Assembly: GCF_001428305.1 (NCBI RefSeq)
Contig: NZ_LMRZ01000004.1
Location: 345,399-409,398 of the forward strand
Direction of reading: 5' to 3'
Source of the DNA: Janibacter sp. Soil728
GTDB lineage: Bacteria > Actinomycetota > Actinomycetes > Actinomycetales > Dermatophilaceae
DNA: 64,000 nucleotides
Below the pieces are notes generated by a model. The model was not told where the DNA came from. It saw only the letters and a program-made list of their open reading frames with translations, and did not search any database. This document shows, piece by piece, positions 24,714-35,730 of this stretch. Positions within the stretch are counted from its first letter, which is position 1; every line of letters starts with the position of its first letter. A program made the position numbers and the translations under genes.

Positions 24714-24769
24714 GGGACTCCTTCGTGAGTCCGTCTTGTCGTGGTGCGGGTACGGCTCCCTCGTCCGCA
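24714..24769 (-). promoter_or_regulatory. Guanidine-III (ykkC-III) riboswitch with SD-masking hairpin
   Basis: Read on the minus strand, 24769 to 24727 has the ykkC-III landmarks in order: GGACGAGG, GCCGTACCCG and GACAAGACGG. P1 pairs TGCGG (24769-24765) with CCGCA (24749-24745). The pseudoknot P2 pairs GAGCCG (24758-24753) with CGG-A-CTC (24733-24727, one bulged A). The same 3' strand GGACTC (24732-24727) can instead pair with GAGTCC (24720-24715) around loop ACGAAG, which hides the Shine-Dalgarno AAGGAG (24723-24718). Ligand binding should favour P2 and free the SD, a translational ON switch. The aptamer match is from memory of the consensus; the switch mechanism is inferred. Confidence 0.85.
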
Positions 24770-24795
24770 GGCCCGCTCGCCGAGCCTCACCCCTC

Positions 24796-24801
24796 ACGCT
24801 A
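24796..24801 (-). promoter_or_regulatory. -10 box of the guanidine exporter operon
   Basis: TAGCGT on the minus strand, placing transcription start near 24789, about 20 bases before the riboswitch aptamer. Confidence 0.45.
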
Positions 24802-24878
24802 TCGACGGTGGCTCCTCGTTGTCACCCCGGCCCTGTGTGATGATGGGCGAGCCGTATCACCCGTGGGAAGGGAAGACC

Positions 24879-25556
24879 GTGAAGGGACGTGTCCTCGTCG
24901 TCGACGACGACCAGGCTCTGGCCGAGATGCTCGGGATCGTCCTGCGCAAGGAGGGCCTCGATGTCGCGCACGTCGCGGACGGTGCCCGCGCGATCGACGC
25001 CTTCCACGAAGCGCGCCCCGACCTCGTCCTCCTCGACGTGATGTTGCCCGGCATGGACGGCATCGAGATCTGCCGCCGACTGCGACAAGAGTCCGGCGTG
25101 CCCATCGTCATGCTCACTGCCCGCACGGACACCGTCGACGTCGTCGTCGGCCTCGAGTCCGGCGCTGACGACTACATCGTCAAGCCCTTCAAGCCCCAGG
25201 AACTCATCGCACGCCTGCGGGCCCGTCTGCGTCGCGGTGACGAGCCGGAGCCCGAGCGCCTGACGATCGGCGACCTGGTGATCGACGTGGCCGGCCACTC
25301 GGTCAAGCGGGGCGAGCAGTCCCTGGCCCTCACCCCGCTCGAGTTCGACCTCCTCGTGGCCCTCGCCCGCAAACCGTGGCAGGTCTTCAGCCGCGAGGTG
25401 CTCCTCGAGCAGGTCTGGGGCTACCGGCACGCCGGTGACACCCGCCTGGTCAACGTGCACGTGCAGCGACTGCGCAGCAAGATCGAGCACGACCCCGAGA
25501 ACCCCCAGATCGTCGTCACCGTCCGGGGTGTCGGGTACAAGGCAGGGCCGTCCTGA
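24879..25556 (+). CDS. mtrA: Response regulator MtrA
   Basis: A 225-residue OmpR/PhoB-type regulator. The receiver has the acidic pair DD (residues 9-11), phospho-acceptor Asp53 in LVLLDVMLPGMDG, a Thr in VMLTARTDTVDVV and Lys in YIVKPFKPQEL; the winged helix ends in RLVNVHVQRLRSKIEHDPENP and VVTVRGVGYKAG, near identical to mycobacterial MtrA. With MtrB it controls cell wall, division and osmotic genes. GTG 24879 is preferred because GGGAAGGGAAG precedes it and the length fits the family; in-frame ATGs at 24840/24843 would add 12-13 residues. In mycobacteria tmk lies between ahcY and mtrA; here the SMR operon does. Confidence 0.92.
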   Translation: MKGRVLVVDDDQALAEMLGIVLRKEGLDVAHVADGARAIDAFHEARPDLVLLDVMLPGMDGIEICRRLRQESGVPIVMLTARTDTVDVVVGLESGADDYIVKPFKPQELIARLRARLRRGDEPEPERLTIGDLVIDVAGHSVKRGEQSLALTPLEFDLLVALARKPWQVFSREVLLEQVWGYRHAGDTRLVNVHVQRLRSKIEHDPENPQIVVTVRGVGYKAGPS

Positions 25557-25558
25557 CG

Positions 25559-27274
25559 ATGTCCTCGGGCCCCCTCACGGAGGAGACCGAGGCCCCGGAC
25601 ACGTCCAGACCCGAGGGTGAGGCGAGTGCGGCACCTCGCGGCGACGGTTTCGTCGTCCGCCAGGTCAAGGCGCTCGTCGACCTGTGGCGTCGATCGCTGC
25701 GGTTCCGCGTCGTCACGAGCACGCTGATCCTCGGTCTCGTCGTCGTCTCGATCATCAGCCTGACGATGTACCGGTCGATCGCCGACGGACTGGTCGACAA
25801 CCGGGTCAGCCTCGCGCAGGCCGAGTCCCGCAAGCTCACCGACGACGCGCAGGCGGGGTTCAACGGCTACACCGGAACCCCTGAGCTGCCCGTCTTCGCG
25901 AGCAACCTCGTCAACCGCACCCTCAAGGCACCGGCTGGCGACGAGAGCCGGTATGTGATCTTCACCCGGAGCGTCGACAACACCTCTGACGTGCGCATCC
26001 CGTCGGAGGAGTCCGACGACGTGAGCCTCGAGTCGGTACCGAGTGCGTTGCGTCAAGCGGTCTCGGCCGACCCCAGTCGCCAGCAGACGATGGTCATCGA
26101 CCTGGACCGACCGACCGCTGATGCCGTCGGGTCCGCCCTGCCGGGGCAGTCATCGAGCTCGGAGACCATCCCCGCGGTCGTCGTCGGCTCGCAGGTCGAA
26201 GTGCCGAGCGCGGACAAGTACGACATCTACTTCATCTATCCGATGGATCAGGAGCAAGCGACCCTCGGGACGATCTCGCGGTCCTTCATCCTCGGCGCGC
26301 TCTTCCTCATCGCCCTCGTCTCGGCGATCGCCTACATCGTGACCAGCATGATCGTCACCCCCGTGCGACGTGCCGCAGCGGCCGCAGAGCGGCTGTCCTC
26401 TGGCCACCTGAACGAGCGGATGTCCGCGCGGGGACACGACGACCTGGCCCTCCTCGGGCAGTCCTTCAACGAGATGGCCGACAACCTGCAGACGCAGATC
26501 CGTCAGCTGGAGGGCCTCTCACGGGTCCAGCAGCGGTTCGTCTCGGACGTCTCGCACGAGCTGCGGACACCGCTCACGACGATCCGGATGGCAGCCGATC
26601 TGCTCCACTCCTCCCGCGATGAGATGGATCCGGTCTCGGGGCGCTCTGCAGAGCTCTTGCACGACGAGCTCGACCGCTTCGAGGAGCTGCTGGCCGACCT
26701 GCTCGAGATCAGCCGCTACGACGCGGGCGCGGCGGTGCTCGAGCAGGACCCCGTGGACCTCTTCGCGATCGTCGATCGCGTGGTCGCCTCGACGACGTCG
26801 ATTGCCGACGCGCGGGGCAGCGAGGTCACCGTGCACCGGACGTCGGGTCAGCGGGCTGTCGCAGAGGTCGACGCCCGGCGCATCGAGCGAGTCCTGCGCA
26901 ATCTCGTCGTCAACGCCATCGAGCACGGCGAGGGACGACCCGTCGACGTCTGGGTGGGCGCTGACGACGAGGCAGCGGCCGTCCTGGTCGAGGACCACGG
27001 CGTGGGGCTCAAGGCGGGGGAGGCCTCGCTGGTCTTCAACCGTTTCTGGCGGGCCGACCCCGCACGTACCCGGACCACAGGCGGATCCGGACTGGGCCTG
27101 GCCATCGCACTCGAGGACGCGCGTCTGCACCACGGGTGGTTGCAGGCATGGGGCGAGCCCGGAGCCGGATCCCGTTTTCGGCTGACCGTGCCTCGGGTCG
27201 CCGGCGGACCACTCGCCGGGTCCCCCCTTCCCCTCACGCCACGAGACGGAGACCTCCCGGGAGCGAGCTCATGA
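25559..27274 (+). CDS. mtrB: Sensor histidine kinase MtrB
   Basis: A 571-residue membrane kinase. Two membrane segments (about residues 50-70, VVTSTLILGLVVVSIISL, and 243-263, FILGALFLIALVSAIAYIV) flank an extracellular domain, followed by HAMP, the H-box FVSDVSHELRTPLTTIRM, the N-box RNLVVNAIEHG and the ATP loops DHGVGLKAGE and GGSGLGLAI. It autophosphorylates and signals to MtrA. It starts two bases after mtrA and overlaps lpqB by ATGA, so mtrA-mtrB-lpqB form one operon, the arrangement conserved across actinobacteria. Confidence 0.93.
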   Translation: MSSGPLTEETEAPDTSRPEGEASAAPRGDGFVVRQVKALVDLWRRSLRFRVVTSTLILGLVVVSIISLTMYRSIADGLVDNRVSLAQAESRKLTDDAQAGFNGYTGTPELPVFASNLVNRTLKAPAGDESRYVIFTRSVDNTSDVRIPSEESDDVSLESVPSALRQAVSADPSRQQTMVIDLDRPTADAVGSALPGQSSSSETIPAVVVGSQVEVPSADKYDIYFIYPMDQEQATLGTISRSFILGALFLIALVSAIAYIVTSMIVTPVRRAAAAAERLSSGHLNERMSARGHDDLALLGQSFNEMADNLQTQIRQLEGLSRVQQRFVSDVSHELRTPLTTIRMAADLLHSSRDEMDPVSGRSAELLHDELDRFEELLADLLEISRYDAGAAVLEQDPVDLFAIVDRVVASTTSIADARGSEVTVHRTSGQRAVAEVDARRIERVLRNLVVNAIEHGEGRPVDVWVGADDEAAAVLVEDHGVGLKAGEASLVFNRFWRADPARTRTTGGSGLGLAIALEDARLHHGWLQAWGEPGAGSRFRLTVPRVAGGPLAGSPLPLTPRDGDLPGASS

Positions 27275-29052
27275 CGCGTCGACCAGGAGTGACGCGCCGC
27301 GGCGTCCTGAGCCTGGCCGCGGTGGGGGCTCTCGCCGGATGCGGTCTGAGCGCGGATCCCACCGTCCGTCCCGGCCTGAAGGTCGACGGTGAACCGCCCG
27401 TTCCGCTCAATCGCATCCCGAACAAGCCGGACGTGGGAGCCACACCCGAGCAGATCATCGTCGGGTTCCTCCACGCCGGTGCCACGAGCGGGGAGCGGCT
27501 CGACGTCACGCGGTCGTATCTCACCGACACCCTCGCTCGCGGCTGGATCCCCGACAGCAAGACCGTCATCTACGGCGGGGGGGAGCCCCCGATCCACGCG
27601 GTGAAGGGCCGTGCGGACACCTACCGGCTGAAGGTCCACGTCCAGGCCACGATCGACACCGAGGGGCGATATTCGGTGGCCCCGCCCAACCTGTGGGAGA
27701 CCTTCGACTTCTCCATGAGCGCGGTGGAGGGCGAGTGGCGCATCAGTGAGCTCGAGAGTGGCTTCGGCCGGATCCTGCAGGTGCAAGAGGTCGGCTTCAT
27801 CTTCCGCGACTACCCGGTGCACTACCCGGCCATCGGGTGGAACACCCTCGTCGTCGACCAACGATGGTTCCCCCAGGACCAGCTGGCGACCCGGTTGGTC
27901 CGCGCACAGCTGGGTCGGGTACCGGATTACCTCGAGGACGCCGTGTCGACGGACGTGGGGGCGCGACTCGTCGTCGACGCGGTGCCGGTCCGTGACGGCA
28001 TCGCGCGGGTGGACCTCGACAGCGAATCGGTCTCCGAGGACGCGACCACCCGCAAGCAGCTGGCTGCGCAGATGGTCGCGACGTTGATGTCGCTGCCCGC
28101 CGTGACCGAGGTCGAGATCACCCTCTCGGGCAACAAGATGGACCTGGGGGTCAAGGAGCCCCTCACCACGCCGGAGCAGCTGGGCTTCGTCGACCGAACG
28201 CAGACCAGCAACCCCCTCGTCATGGCCCGTCGAGGAACCAAGCTGGTGCGTGTCGGTGATCGCTTGGGATCGGTCTCCCGACAGCACATGAGCTCGGCGA
28301 CCTCGCCCTTCGAGGCGATCCCCACCTCGTCACGACGGCTGGCCCTGCGCCTGGACGGCAAGGAGGTCGCGGCGGTCTCGCGCAGCGGTCGGGATCTCGT
28401 GCGATATCACGAGGACGGCGTACACATCGACGTCCCGACCTTCGCTGCCGGGATGGCCGACCCGTGCTACGACTACGGCGGAGTGCTGTGGATCGGTGGC
28501 TCCGGCCTGGGCCGAGAGAGCGGGCACCGGCTGTGGGCCATCAACGCGACGGTCGATGCGAGCGATGTGAAGGCGGCTGCTCCGAAGCATGTCCCCACGC
28601 CGTGGCTCGGTTCCCGCTTGGTCCAAGCGGCAGTCGTCTCGCCTGAGGGCAGCCGCATCGCCGTCATCTCGGAGGAGGTTCCGGGGGCGGGCAGCACGCT
28701 GGAGGTCGCGGGGGTGGTTCGTCGAGCCAACGGTCTGCCGACCAAGACCTCGCCGCAGACCTTCCGGATCGCAGCATCACTCGTCGAGATGATCGACGCG
28801 GTGTGGGTCGGTCCGACGACGCTGGCGGTCATCGGTCGGCGCGACAAGCAAGCGGTGCTGCAGCCCTATCTCGTGCACGTGGGCGGCCAGGTCGAGCCGA
28901 TGACCGAGCGGCCGGGAGCCGTCAGCATCACCACCACGGGCGACGACAAGGACGTCGTCCTCACGACCGAGGGAGACCGCGTCTTCCAGCGCTCGGGCGG
29001 CCGGTGGCAGGAGCTCAAGCCGCTCACGGGAGCGGTCGCCGCAGGGGTGTGA
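27271..29052 (+). CDS. lpqB: Lipoprotein LpqB
   Basis: A 593-residue lipoprotein. The signal sequence MTRRPGVTRRGVLSLAAVGA leads to a lipobox LAGC with the lipidated Cys24; the twin arginine before GVLSLA would allow Tat export. A GerMN-type domain covers about residues 130-320 (WIPDSKTVIYGG onward and ALRLDGKEV further on), and a beta-propeller-like C-terminal half follows. LpqB binds the MtrB extracellular domain in mycobacteria and modulates MtrA activity. ATG 27271 overlaps the mtrB stop as ATGA; the longer ORF from 27136 lies inside mtrB. Confidence 0.92.
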   Translation: MTRRPGVTRRGVLSLAAVGALAGCGLSADPTVRPGLKVDGEPPVPLNRIPNKPDVGATPEQIIVGFLHAGATSGERLDVTRSYLTDTLARGWIPDSKTVIYGGGEPPIHAVKGRADTYRLKVHVQATIDTEGRYSVAPPNLWETFDFSMSAVEGEWRISELESGFGRILQVQEVGFIFRDYPVHYPAIGWNTLVVDQRWFPQDQLATRLVRAQLGRVPDYLEDAVSTDVGARLVVDAVPVRDGIARVDLDSESVSEDATTRKQLAAQMVATLMSLPAVTEVEITLSGNKMDLGVKEPLTTPEQLGFVDRTQTSNPLVMARRGTKLVRVGDRLGSVSRQHMSSATSPFEAIPTSSRRLALRLDGKEVAAVSRSGRDLVRYHEDGVHIDVPTFAAGMADPCYDYGGVLWIGGSGLGRESGHRLWAINATVDASDVKAAAPKHVPTPWLGSRLVQAAVVSPEGSRIAVISEEVPGAGSTLEVAGVVRRANGLPTKTSPQTFRIAASLVEMIDAVWVGPTTLAVIGRRDKQAVLQPYLVHVGGQVEPMTERPGAVSITTTGDDKDVVLTTEGDRVFQRSGGRWQELKPLTGAVAAGV

Positions 29053-29882
29053 TCCACAAGGGACGAGTCCACAGTCGGCTCGTCCACCCCTTCCCCCGCA
29101 TCGCGGGGCGAAGGCTGCACGACATCGAGACTTCGACGGTGGGTGGTGCGACGGTCGGGGAGCTCGTGCGGGCAGCACTGGACCTTGTCCTGCCCCGCAG
29201 CTGCGCGGGTTGCGGCCGGCCCGGCGAGTCGATCTGTCGGCCGTGCCGCGGGGAGGTGGCTGGCCTCGCCCTGGAGGACCTCGGGTTGCTGGCGCCCAGC
29301 CCGGTCCCGCAGGGATGGCCCGGGTGCACGGGGACCGTGCGCTACGAAGGGGTGTCCGCGCGACTGATGAAGGCCTTCAAGGACGGGGGGCGGCGCGACC
29401 TTGCTGACCCCATCGCTCGGTTGCTCGCGGATGCAGTGGCGCGTGCTGTCACAGCGGGTGCGCACGACTTCGGCCGCGCGCGGATCTTGCTCGTTCCGAT
29501 CCCGTCCGCGCCGGCAACGACTCGCAGGCGAGGGGATCGTCCGACCCTCATCCTCGTGCAGCATGCGGCCCGACTCGTCGGACCGGGTGTGGTCACGGCC
29601 TCAGTACTGTCGATGGCGAGGGGGACCGCGGATCAGGCAGGCCTGGACCGTGCAGGCCGCCAGGACAACCTGGCGGCGGCCATGCGGGTGGTAGAACCAG
29701 ACGTCGTGCGAGGGCGGGACTGCGTGCTCGTCGACGACGTCCTCACCTCAGGCGCGACCCTCGCCGAGGGGCGTCGAGCGCTGCGTGCAGCAGGGGCTCG
29801 GTCTGTGGGGATGGCCGTCTGCATGGTCACTCCACGAAGGTTGCCAGCGTCCGCCCTACCTTTATCCAGACCCCCGGACTAA
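29049..29882 (+). CDS. ComF family phosphoribosyltransferase-like protein
   Basis: The protein has an N-terminal double zinc finger, CAGCGRPGESICRPC, and a PRPP-binding loop near the end, VLVDDVLTSGATLAEGRRAL, the two marks of ComF/GntX. ComF assists uptake of single-stranded DNA in competent bacteria; in actinobacteria its role is not settled. It follows lpqB directly, as Rv3242c does. GTG 29049 overlaps the lpqB stop (GTGA); GTG 29139 (closer to the first conserved residues) is a fair alternative. The following 175 bases hold only the leader of hpf. Confidence 0.85.
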   Translation: MIHKGRVHSRLVHPFPRIAGRRLHDIETSTVGGATVGELVRAALDLVLPRSCAGCGRPGESICRPCRGEVAGLALEDLGLLAPSPVPQGWPGCTGTVRYEGVSARLMKAFKDGGRRDLADPIARLLADAVARAVTAGAHDFGRARILLVPIPSAPATTRRRGDRPTLILVQHAARLVGPGVVTASVLSMARGTADQAGLDRAGRQDNLAAAMRVVEPDVVRGRDCVLVDDVLTSGATLAEGRRALRAAGARSVGMAVCMVTPRRLPASALPLSRPPD

Positions 29883-30057
29883 CGTGTCGGCATGGGCCCA
29901 TCGCTGGACCGGATGAACCGGAGCGGAACAGGGGCCTTCCGCGTTCTCGGGCGGCAGCCCGCGACGATCGCACTCCGCGGACGGGTGGTGGTGCCAGGAG
30001 CAGTACGTCCTCGCCAGGCGTGACAACTCGCAACACCGACGTCCCCAGGAGGACTCC

Positions 30058-30726
30058 GTGGAAATTGCCATCACCGGACGCAACGTCAATGTCTCCGATC
30101 GACTGCGCGAGTACCTCGACACCAAGCTGTCGAAGGTCCCGCAACTCGATCCTCGCGTCCAGCGGATCGAGGTCATGGTGAGTCACGAGCCCAACCCACG
30201 AAGGGCCAAGACCAGCGAGCGCGTCGAGATCACGTGCCGCTCCAAGGGTCCTGTCATCCGTGCAGAGGCCGGCCATGACGACCGTCAGGCCGCAGTCGAC
30301 CTCGCCGTCGACAAGCTCCTCGAGAGACTGCGCCGTGCCCACGACAAGCGCAATGTCCTGCGTGGCCGCCGTCGCACGTCCGTCGCCGAGGCGACCGCCA
30401 CGCTGACCGAGCCACTCGCGACAGACCTGCCCCCCGAGGACTTCGCAGACGAGCCCGACCCGTTCGGGACGATCGGCGACAGTCCGATCGAGGTTCGCGA
30501 GAAGGTGCACGAGTCGGCACCGATGCCCCTCGCCGAGGCCGTGCGTCGCATGGAGCTCGTCGGGCACGACTTCTTCCTCTTCCACGACTCCGACAACGGC
30601 CGCCCGAGCGTCGTCTACCGCCGACGCGGCTGGTCCTACGGCGTCATCCACCTCGACGTGCAGGACCAGGTCGAGGCCCCGACGGTCAACGGCACCCCCG
30701 TCGAGGAGCCGGTCTCTGTCCGCTGA
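30058..30726 (+). CDS. hpf: Ribosome hibernation promoting factor, long form
   Basis: A 222-residue long HPF/RaiA. The N-terminal S30AE domain opens MEIAITGRNVNVSDRLREYL and runs to about residue 105; an Arg-rich and acidic linker follows, then a C-terminal dimerisation domain (VREKVHESAPMPLAEAVRRM, FFLFHDSDNGRPSVVYRR). The C-terminal domain lets two ribosomes pair as 100S dimers in stationary phase or stress. GTG 30058 has GGAGGACTCC just upstream. A separate transcription unit is likely, closed by the hairpin at 30797. Confidence 0.93.
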   Translation: MEIAITGRNVNVSDRLREYLDTKLSKVPQLDPRVQRIEVMVSHEPNPRRAKTSERVEITCRSKGPVIRAEAGHDDRQAAVDLAVDKLLERLRRAHDKRNVLRGRRRTSVAEATATLTEPLATDLPPEDFADEPDPFGTIGDSPIEVREKVHESAPMPLAEAVRRMELVGHDFFLFHDSDNGRPSVVYRRRGWSYGVIHLDVQDQVEAPTVNGTPVEEPVSVR

Positions 30727-30796
30727 CGACCCCGTGGCTCAGTGATCCACGACCCGCGTGGCTGAGTGGCGTGGACGAAGGCTCGGACGGCCCTAA

Positions 30797-30856
30797 GAAG
30801 AAGTCCGGGCTGGTTGGTCTGAGGTCCCCCCTCGGTCTGCCGGCCCGGACTTCTTC
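30797..30856 (+). terminator. Terminator hairpin after hpf
   Basis: A perfect 14-bp stem (30797-30810 with 30843-30856) and a 32-base loop. Between the hpf stop and this hairpin is a pair of related blocks CGTGGCTCAGTG and CGTGGCTGAGTG. The gap of 220 bases to the next start holds no other feature I can support. Confidence 0.75.
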
Positions 30857-30946
30857 ATGAGTCGTGCCGCCCCGACCTTCGCCCACGTCTCGCGTGGCCC
30901 CGCGGCCGGACTGAGGATGTCGGTGGGGTACGGCAGTCTTGATGAT

Positions 30947-32140
30947 GTGCGCACTCTGACTCCAGCCGCCGCCCGTCGCATCGCCATCGCCGCCCAAGGT
31001 CTGGCGCGGCCCAGACCGCAGCACACCCCGACGACCCGGGACCTGCAGCGGGTGGTCGACACCGTCGGGTTGGTGCAGATCGACAGCGTCAACGTCGTGG
31101 CTCGCAGCCAGTACCTGCCCTTCTTCTCCCGGCTGGGTCCCTATGACAGCGCGCTCCTGGACCGGATGCGCGATCGCGCACCGCGGCGGCTCGTGGAGTA
31201 CTGGGCCCACGAGGCGAGCCTGATGCCACCGAGCACGTGGCCGCTCATGGAGCACCCGCGGATGCGACGGGCGCTCGACGGCTCCTGGGGCGGGATGCAG
31301 CGCGTCGCGCGAGAGCACCCCGAGGTGGTCGCTGCCGTGCTGGAGGAGGTCCGAGCCGGTCGCCCGCGCACCACCCGCGAGCTGGAGGCCGCCCTCGGGC
31401 ACCGACGGGACGGGCAGCGAGAGCACTGGGGCTGGAACTGGTCGCTCGCCAAGCACGCCCTCGAGCACCTCTTCTGGGCCGGTCAGATCTCCTCTGCGGG
31501 ACGCACCACGCAGTTCGAGCGCCGGTACGCCGCACTCGAGCGCGTCGCCCCGCCGGCACACGCGCAGGTGTGGCTCGACCCGACGGCCAGGCACGCCGAG
31601 CCCGATGCCTACGTCGAGCTGGTCCGCATCTCGGCCCGCGCCATGGGGGTGGCGACCGAGGCCGACCTCGCCGACTACTTCCGCCTGGAGCGTCGGCAGG
31701 TCCGGCCGGCCATCAGCACCCTCGTGGCGACCGGGGAGCTGGAGCCCGTGCTCGTCGCGGGATGGTCGCAGCCGGCGTGGTTGCACGTCGACGCCCGCCG
31801 ACCACGTGCCGTGCACGGCAGGGCGCTGCTGTCTCCCTTCGACAGCATGGTGTGGTGCCGCCCGCGGGTGGAGCGTCTCTTCGACTTCCACTACCGGCTC
31901 GAGATCTACACACCTGCCGTCAAGCGCGTGCACGGGTACTACGTGCTGCCCTTCCTCCTCGGCGACGAGCTCATCGGGCGGGTCGACCTCAAGGCCGACC
32001 GGTCTGGGGGTGCTCTGCTCGCACGCCAGATCACCTGGGAGCCGGGGCGCGGAGGAGCGGACGAGCGGCGGGAGCTGAGCGAAGAGTTCGGGCAGATGGC
32101 GACCTGGCTGGGACTGAGCGACGTCATCGGGGCTGAGTAG
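30947..32140 (+). CDS. YcaQ-like winged-helix DNA glycosylase family protein
   Basis: About 397 residues with the family opening LTPAAARRIAIAAQGLARP, then LVQIDSVNVVARSQYLPFFSRL, WAHEASLMPP, three winged-helix-like modules and the C-terminal VHGYYVLPFLLGDELIGRVD. This is the HTH_42 / YcaQ family; E. coli YcaQ unhooks DNA interstrand crosslinks as a glycosylase. Its active-site QxQ motif lies in the VQIDSV/RSQY region here, but I cannot place the catalytic residue with certainty. GTG 30947 begins at the conserved region; ATG 30857 abuts the terminator and ATG 30917 is possible. Confidence 0.78.
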   Translation: MRTLTPAAARRIAIAAQGLARPRPQHTPTTRDLQRVVDTVGLVQIDSVNVVARSQYLPFFSRLGPYDSALLDRMRDRAPRRLVEYWAHEASLMPPSTWPLMEHPRMRRALDGSWGGMQRVAREHPEVVAAVLEEVRAGRPRTTRELEAALGHRRDGQREHWGWNWSLAKHALEHLFWAGQISSAGRTTQFERRYAALERVAPPAHAQVWLDPTARHAEPDAYVELVRISARAMGVATEADLADYFRLERRQVRPAISTLVATGELEPVLVAGWSQPAWLHVDARRPRAVHGRALLSPFDSMVWCRPRVERLFDFHYRLEIYTPAVKRVHGYYVLPFLLGDELIGRVDLKADRSGGALLARQITWEPGRGGADERRELSEEFGQMATWLGLSDVIGAE

Positions 32141-32278
32141 CAGATCTCCTCCCGGGCGGCATCAGACGCGGCCGACGGACGGGGAAGGGCCGGGCGCAGG
32201 GCCAGGGGGAACCACGAGAGTCGAGTCGTCGTTGACCCGGGTCAGGGTGCCCCGTCGTGCATGGGGCTCGTAAACGAT

Positions 32279-32325
32279 TAGCCTGTGATCAGACTGTTTC
32301 GGGCAGCGGTGCTCTGCCGTGCCCG
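32279..32325 (+). promoter_or_regulatory. secA promoter -10 and leader hairpin
   Basis: TAGCCT (32279-32284) is a likely -10, with transcription starting near 32291. The leader carries a hairpin CGGGCA-g-CGG / CCG-TGCCCG (32300-32309 with 32317-32325; one bulged G), before the CAGGAG Shine-Dalgarno at about 32338. Whether the hairpin regulates secA is unknown. Confidence 0.45.
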
Positions 32326-32352
32326 GATAGACCACGTCAGGAGTTCAGTTTC

Positions 32353-35142
<2,790 letters not shown>

Positions 35143-35151
35143 TCGAGCGTG

Positions 35152-35194
35152 CGCAGGTCAGCCCGGGACCCTGGTGGGCCCGGGCTGACCTGCG
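35152..35194. terminator. Terminator after secA, bidirectional
   Basis: A 16-bp perfect stem (35152-35167 with 35179-35194) and an 11-base loop between the convergent secA and Rv3235-like genes. Confidence 0.8.
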
Positions 35195-35202
35195 TCGGGC
35201 GG

Positions 35203-35730
35203 TCAGCCGACCTGTAGCGCGTCGACGACCCACCGGCGGTCACGACCGACCAGGCGCAGGGCGAGGGCGCGCACCCGCTGTCCATCGATCATCACGACAG
35301 AGGCCTCGGCGATGTGCGGCGACAGCTCGCACAGGTGCACGCGGATCACCCGGGTGCGATGGGCGGAGTCGAGCGCGGTCCGGCGTCGCCCTGCGCGTGA
35401 GCCACGCCGGGCGACGACCGCGTACACCTCGGGGGTGGTCCAGCGCATGACCTGGCTGGGCGGACGAACCCCGTGCATGACCTCGACGAGGCCCTGAGCG
35501 ATGTGAGCGGCCCAGTCGCGCGCGTCTGGAAGGTCGGTCGCAAGACTCGTCTGCGGACCGAAGACCTGCTCGTCGGTCGCCGCCGCGAAGTCGACTGCCA
35601 GAGCATCCTGCACATACGGCGTGGCGGTCCGGGCCTGTTCCTCGCGGCCCTGGGCGTGGGTCGGGAGCGGGACTCCCTCCGGGCAGTGACGTGGTGCGGG
35701 CAGTACCTGCAGCGGTGTCGTGGTGGTCAT
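35203..35730 (-). CDS. Rv3235 family protein
   Basis: A 175-residue protein with the hallmark C-terminal half of the actinobacterial Rv3235 family: MRWTTPEVYAVVARRGSRAG, then RVIRVHLCELSPHIAEASVV and RALALRLVGRDRRWVVDAL. This half resembles a compact alpha/beta (NTF2-like) fold; the N-terminal 60 residues are Pro/Thr-rich. Function is unknown. ATG 35730 has GAAGGGGA upstream and overlaps the LysM gene stop (ATGA), so the two are coupled. Position beside secA matches mycobacteria. Confidence 0.8.
   Translation of the reverse strand: MTTTTPLQVLPAPRHCPEGVPLPTHAQGREEQARTATPYVQDALAVDFAAATDEQVFGPQTSLATDLPDARDWAAHIAQGLVEVMHGVRPPSQVMRWTTPEVYAVVARRGSRAGRRRTALDSAHRTRVIRVHLCELSPHIAEASVVMIDGQRVRALALRLVGRDRRWVVDALQVG

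Noticed and set aside
24714-24769. Guanidine-II (mini-ykkC) riboswitch
   Set aside because: ACGA occurs twice, but not as tetraloops closed by G-C pairs; the region fits guanidine-III far better.
30857-30946. ATG 30857 as the start of the YcaQ-like gene
   Set aside because: It follows the terminator arm by zero bases and the extra 30 residues have no family similarity.
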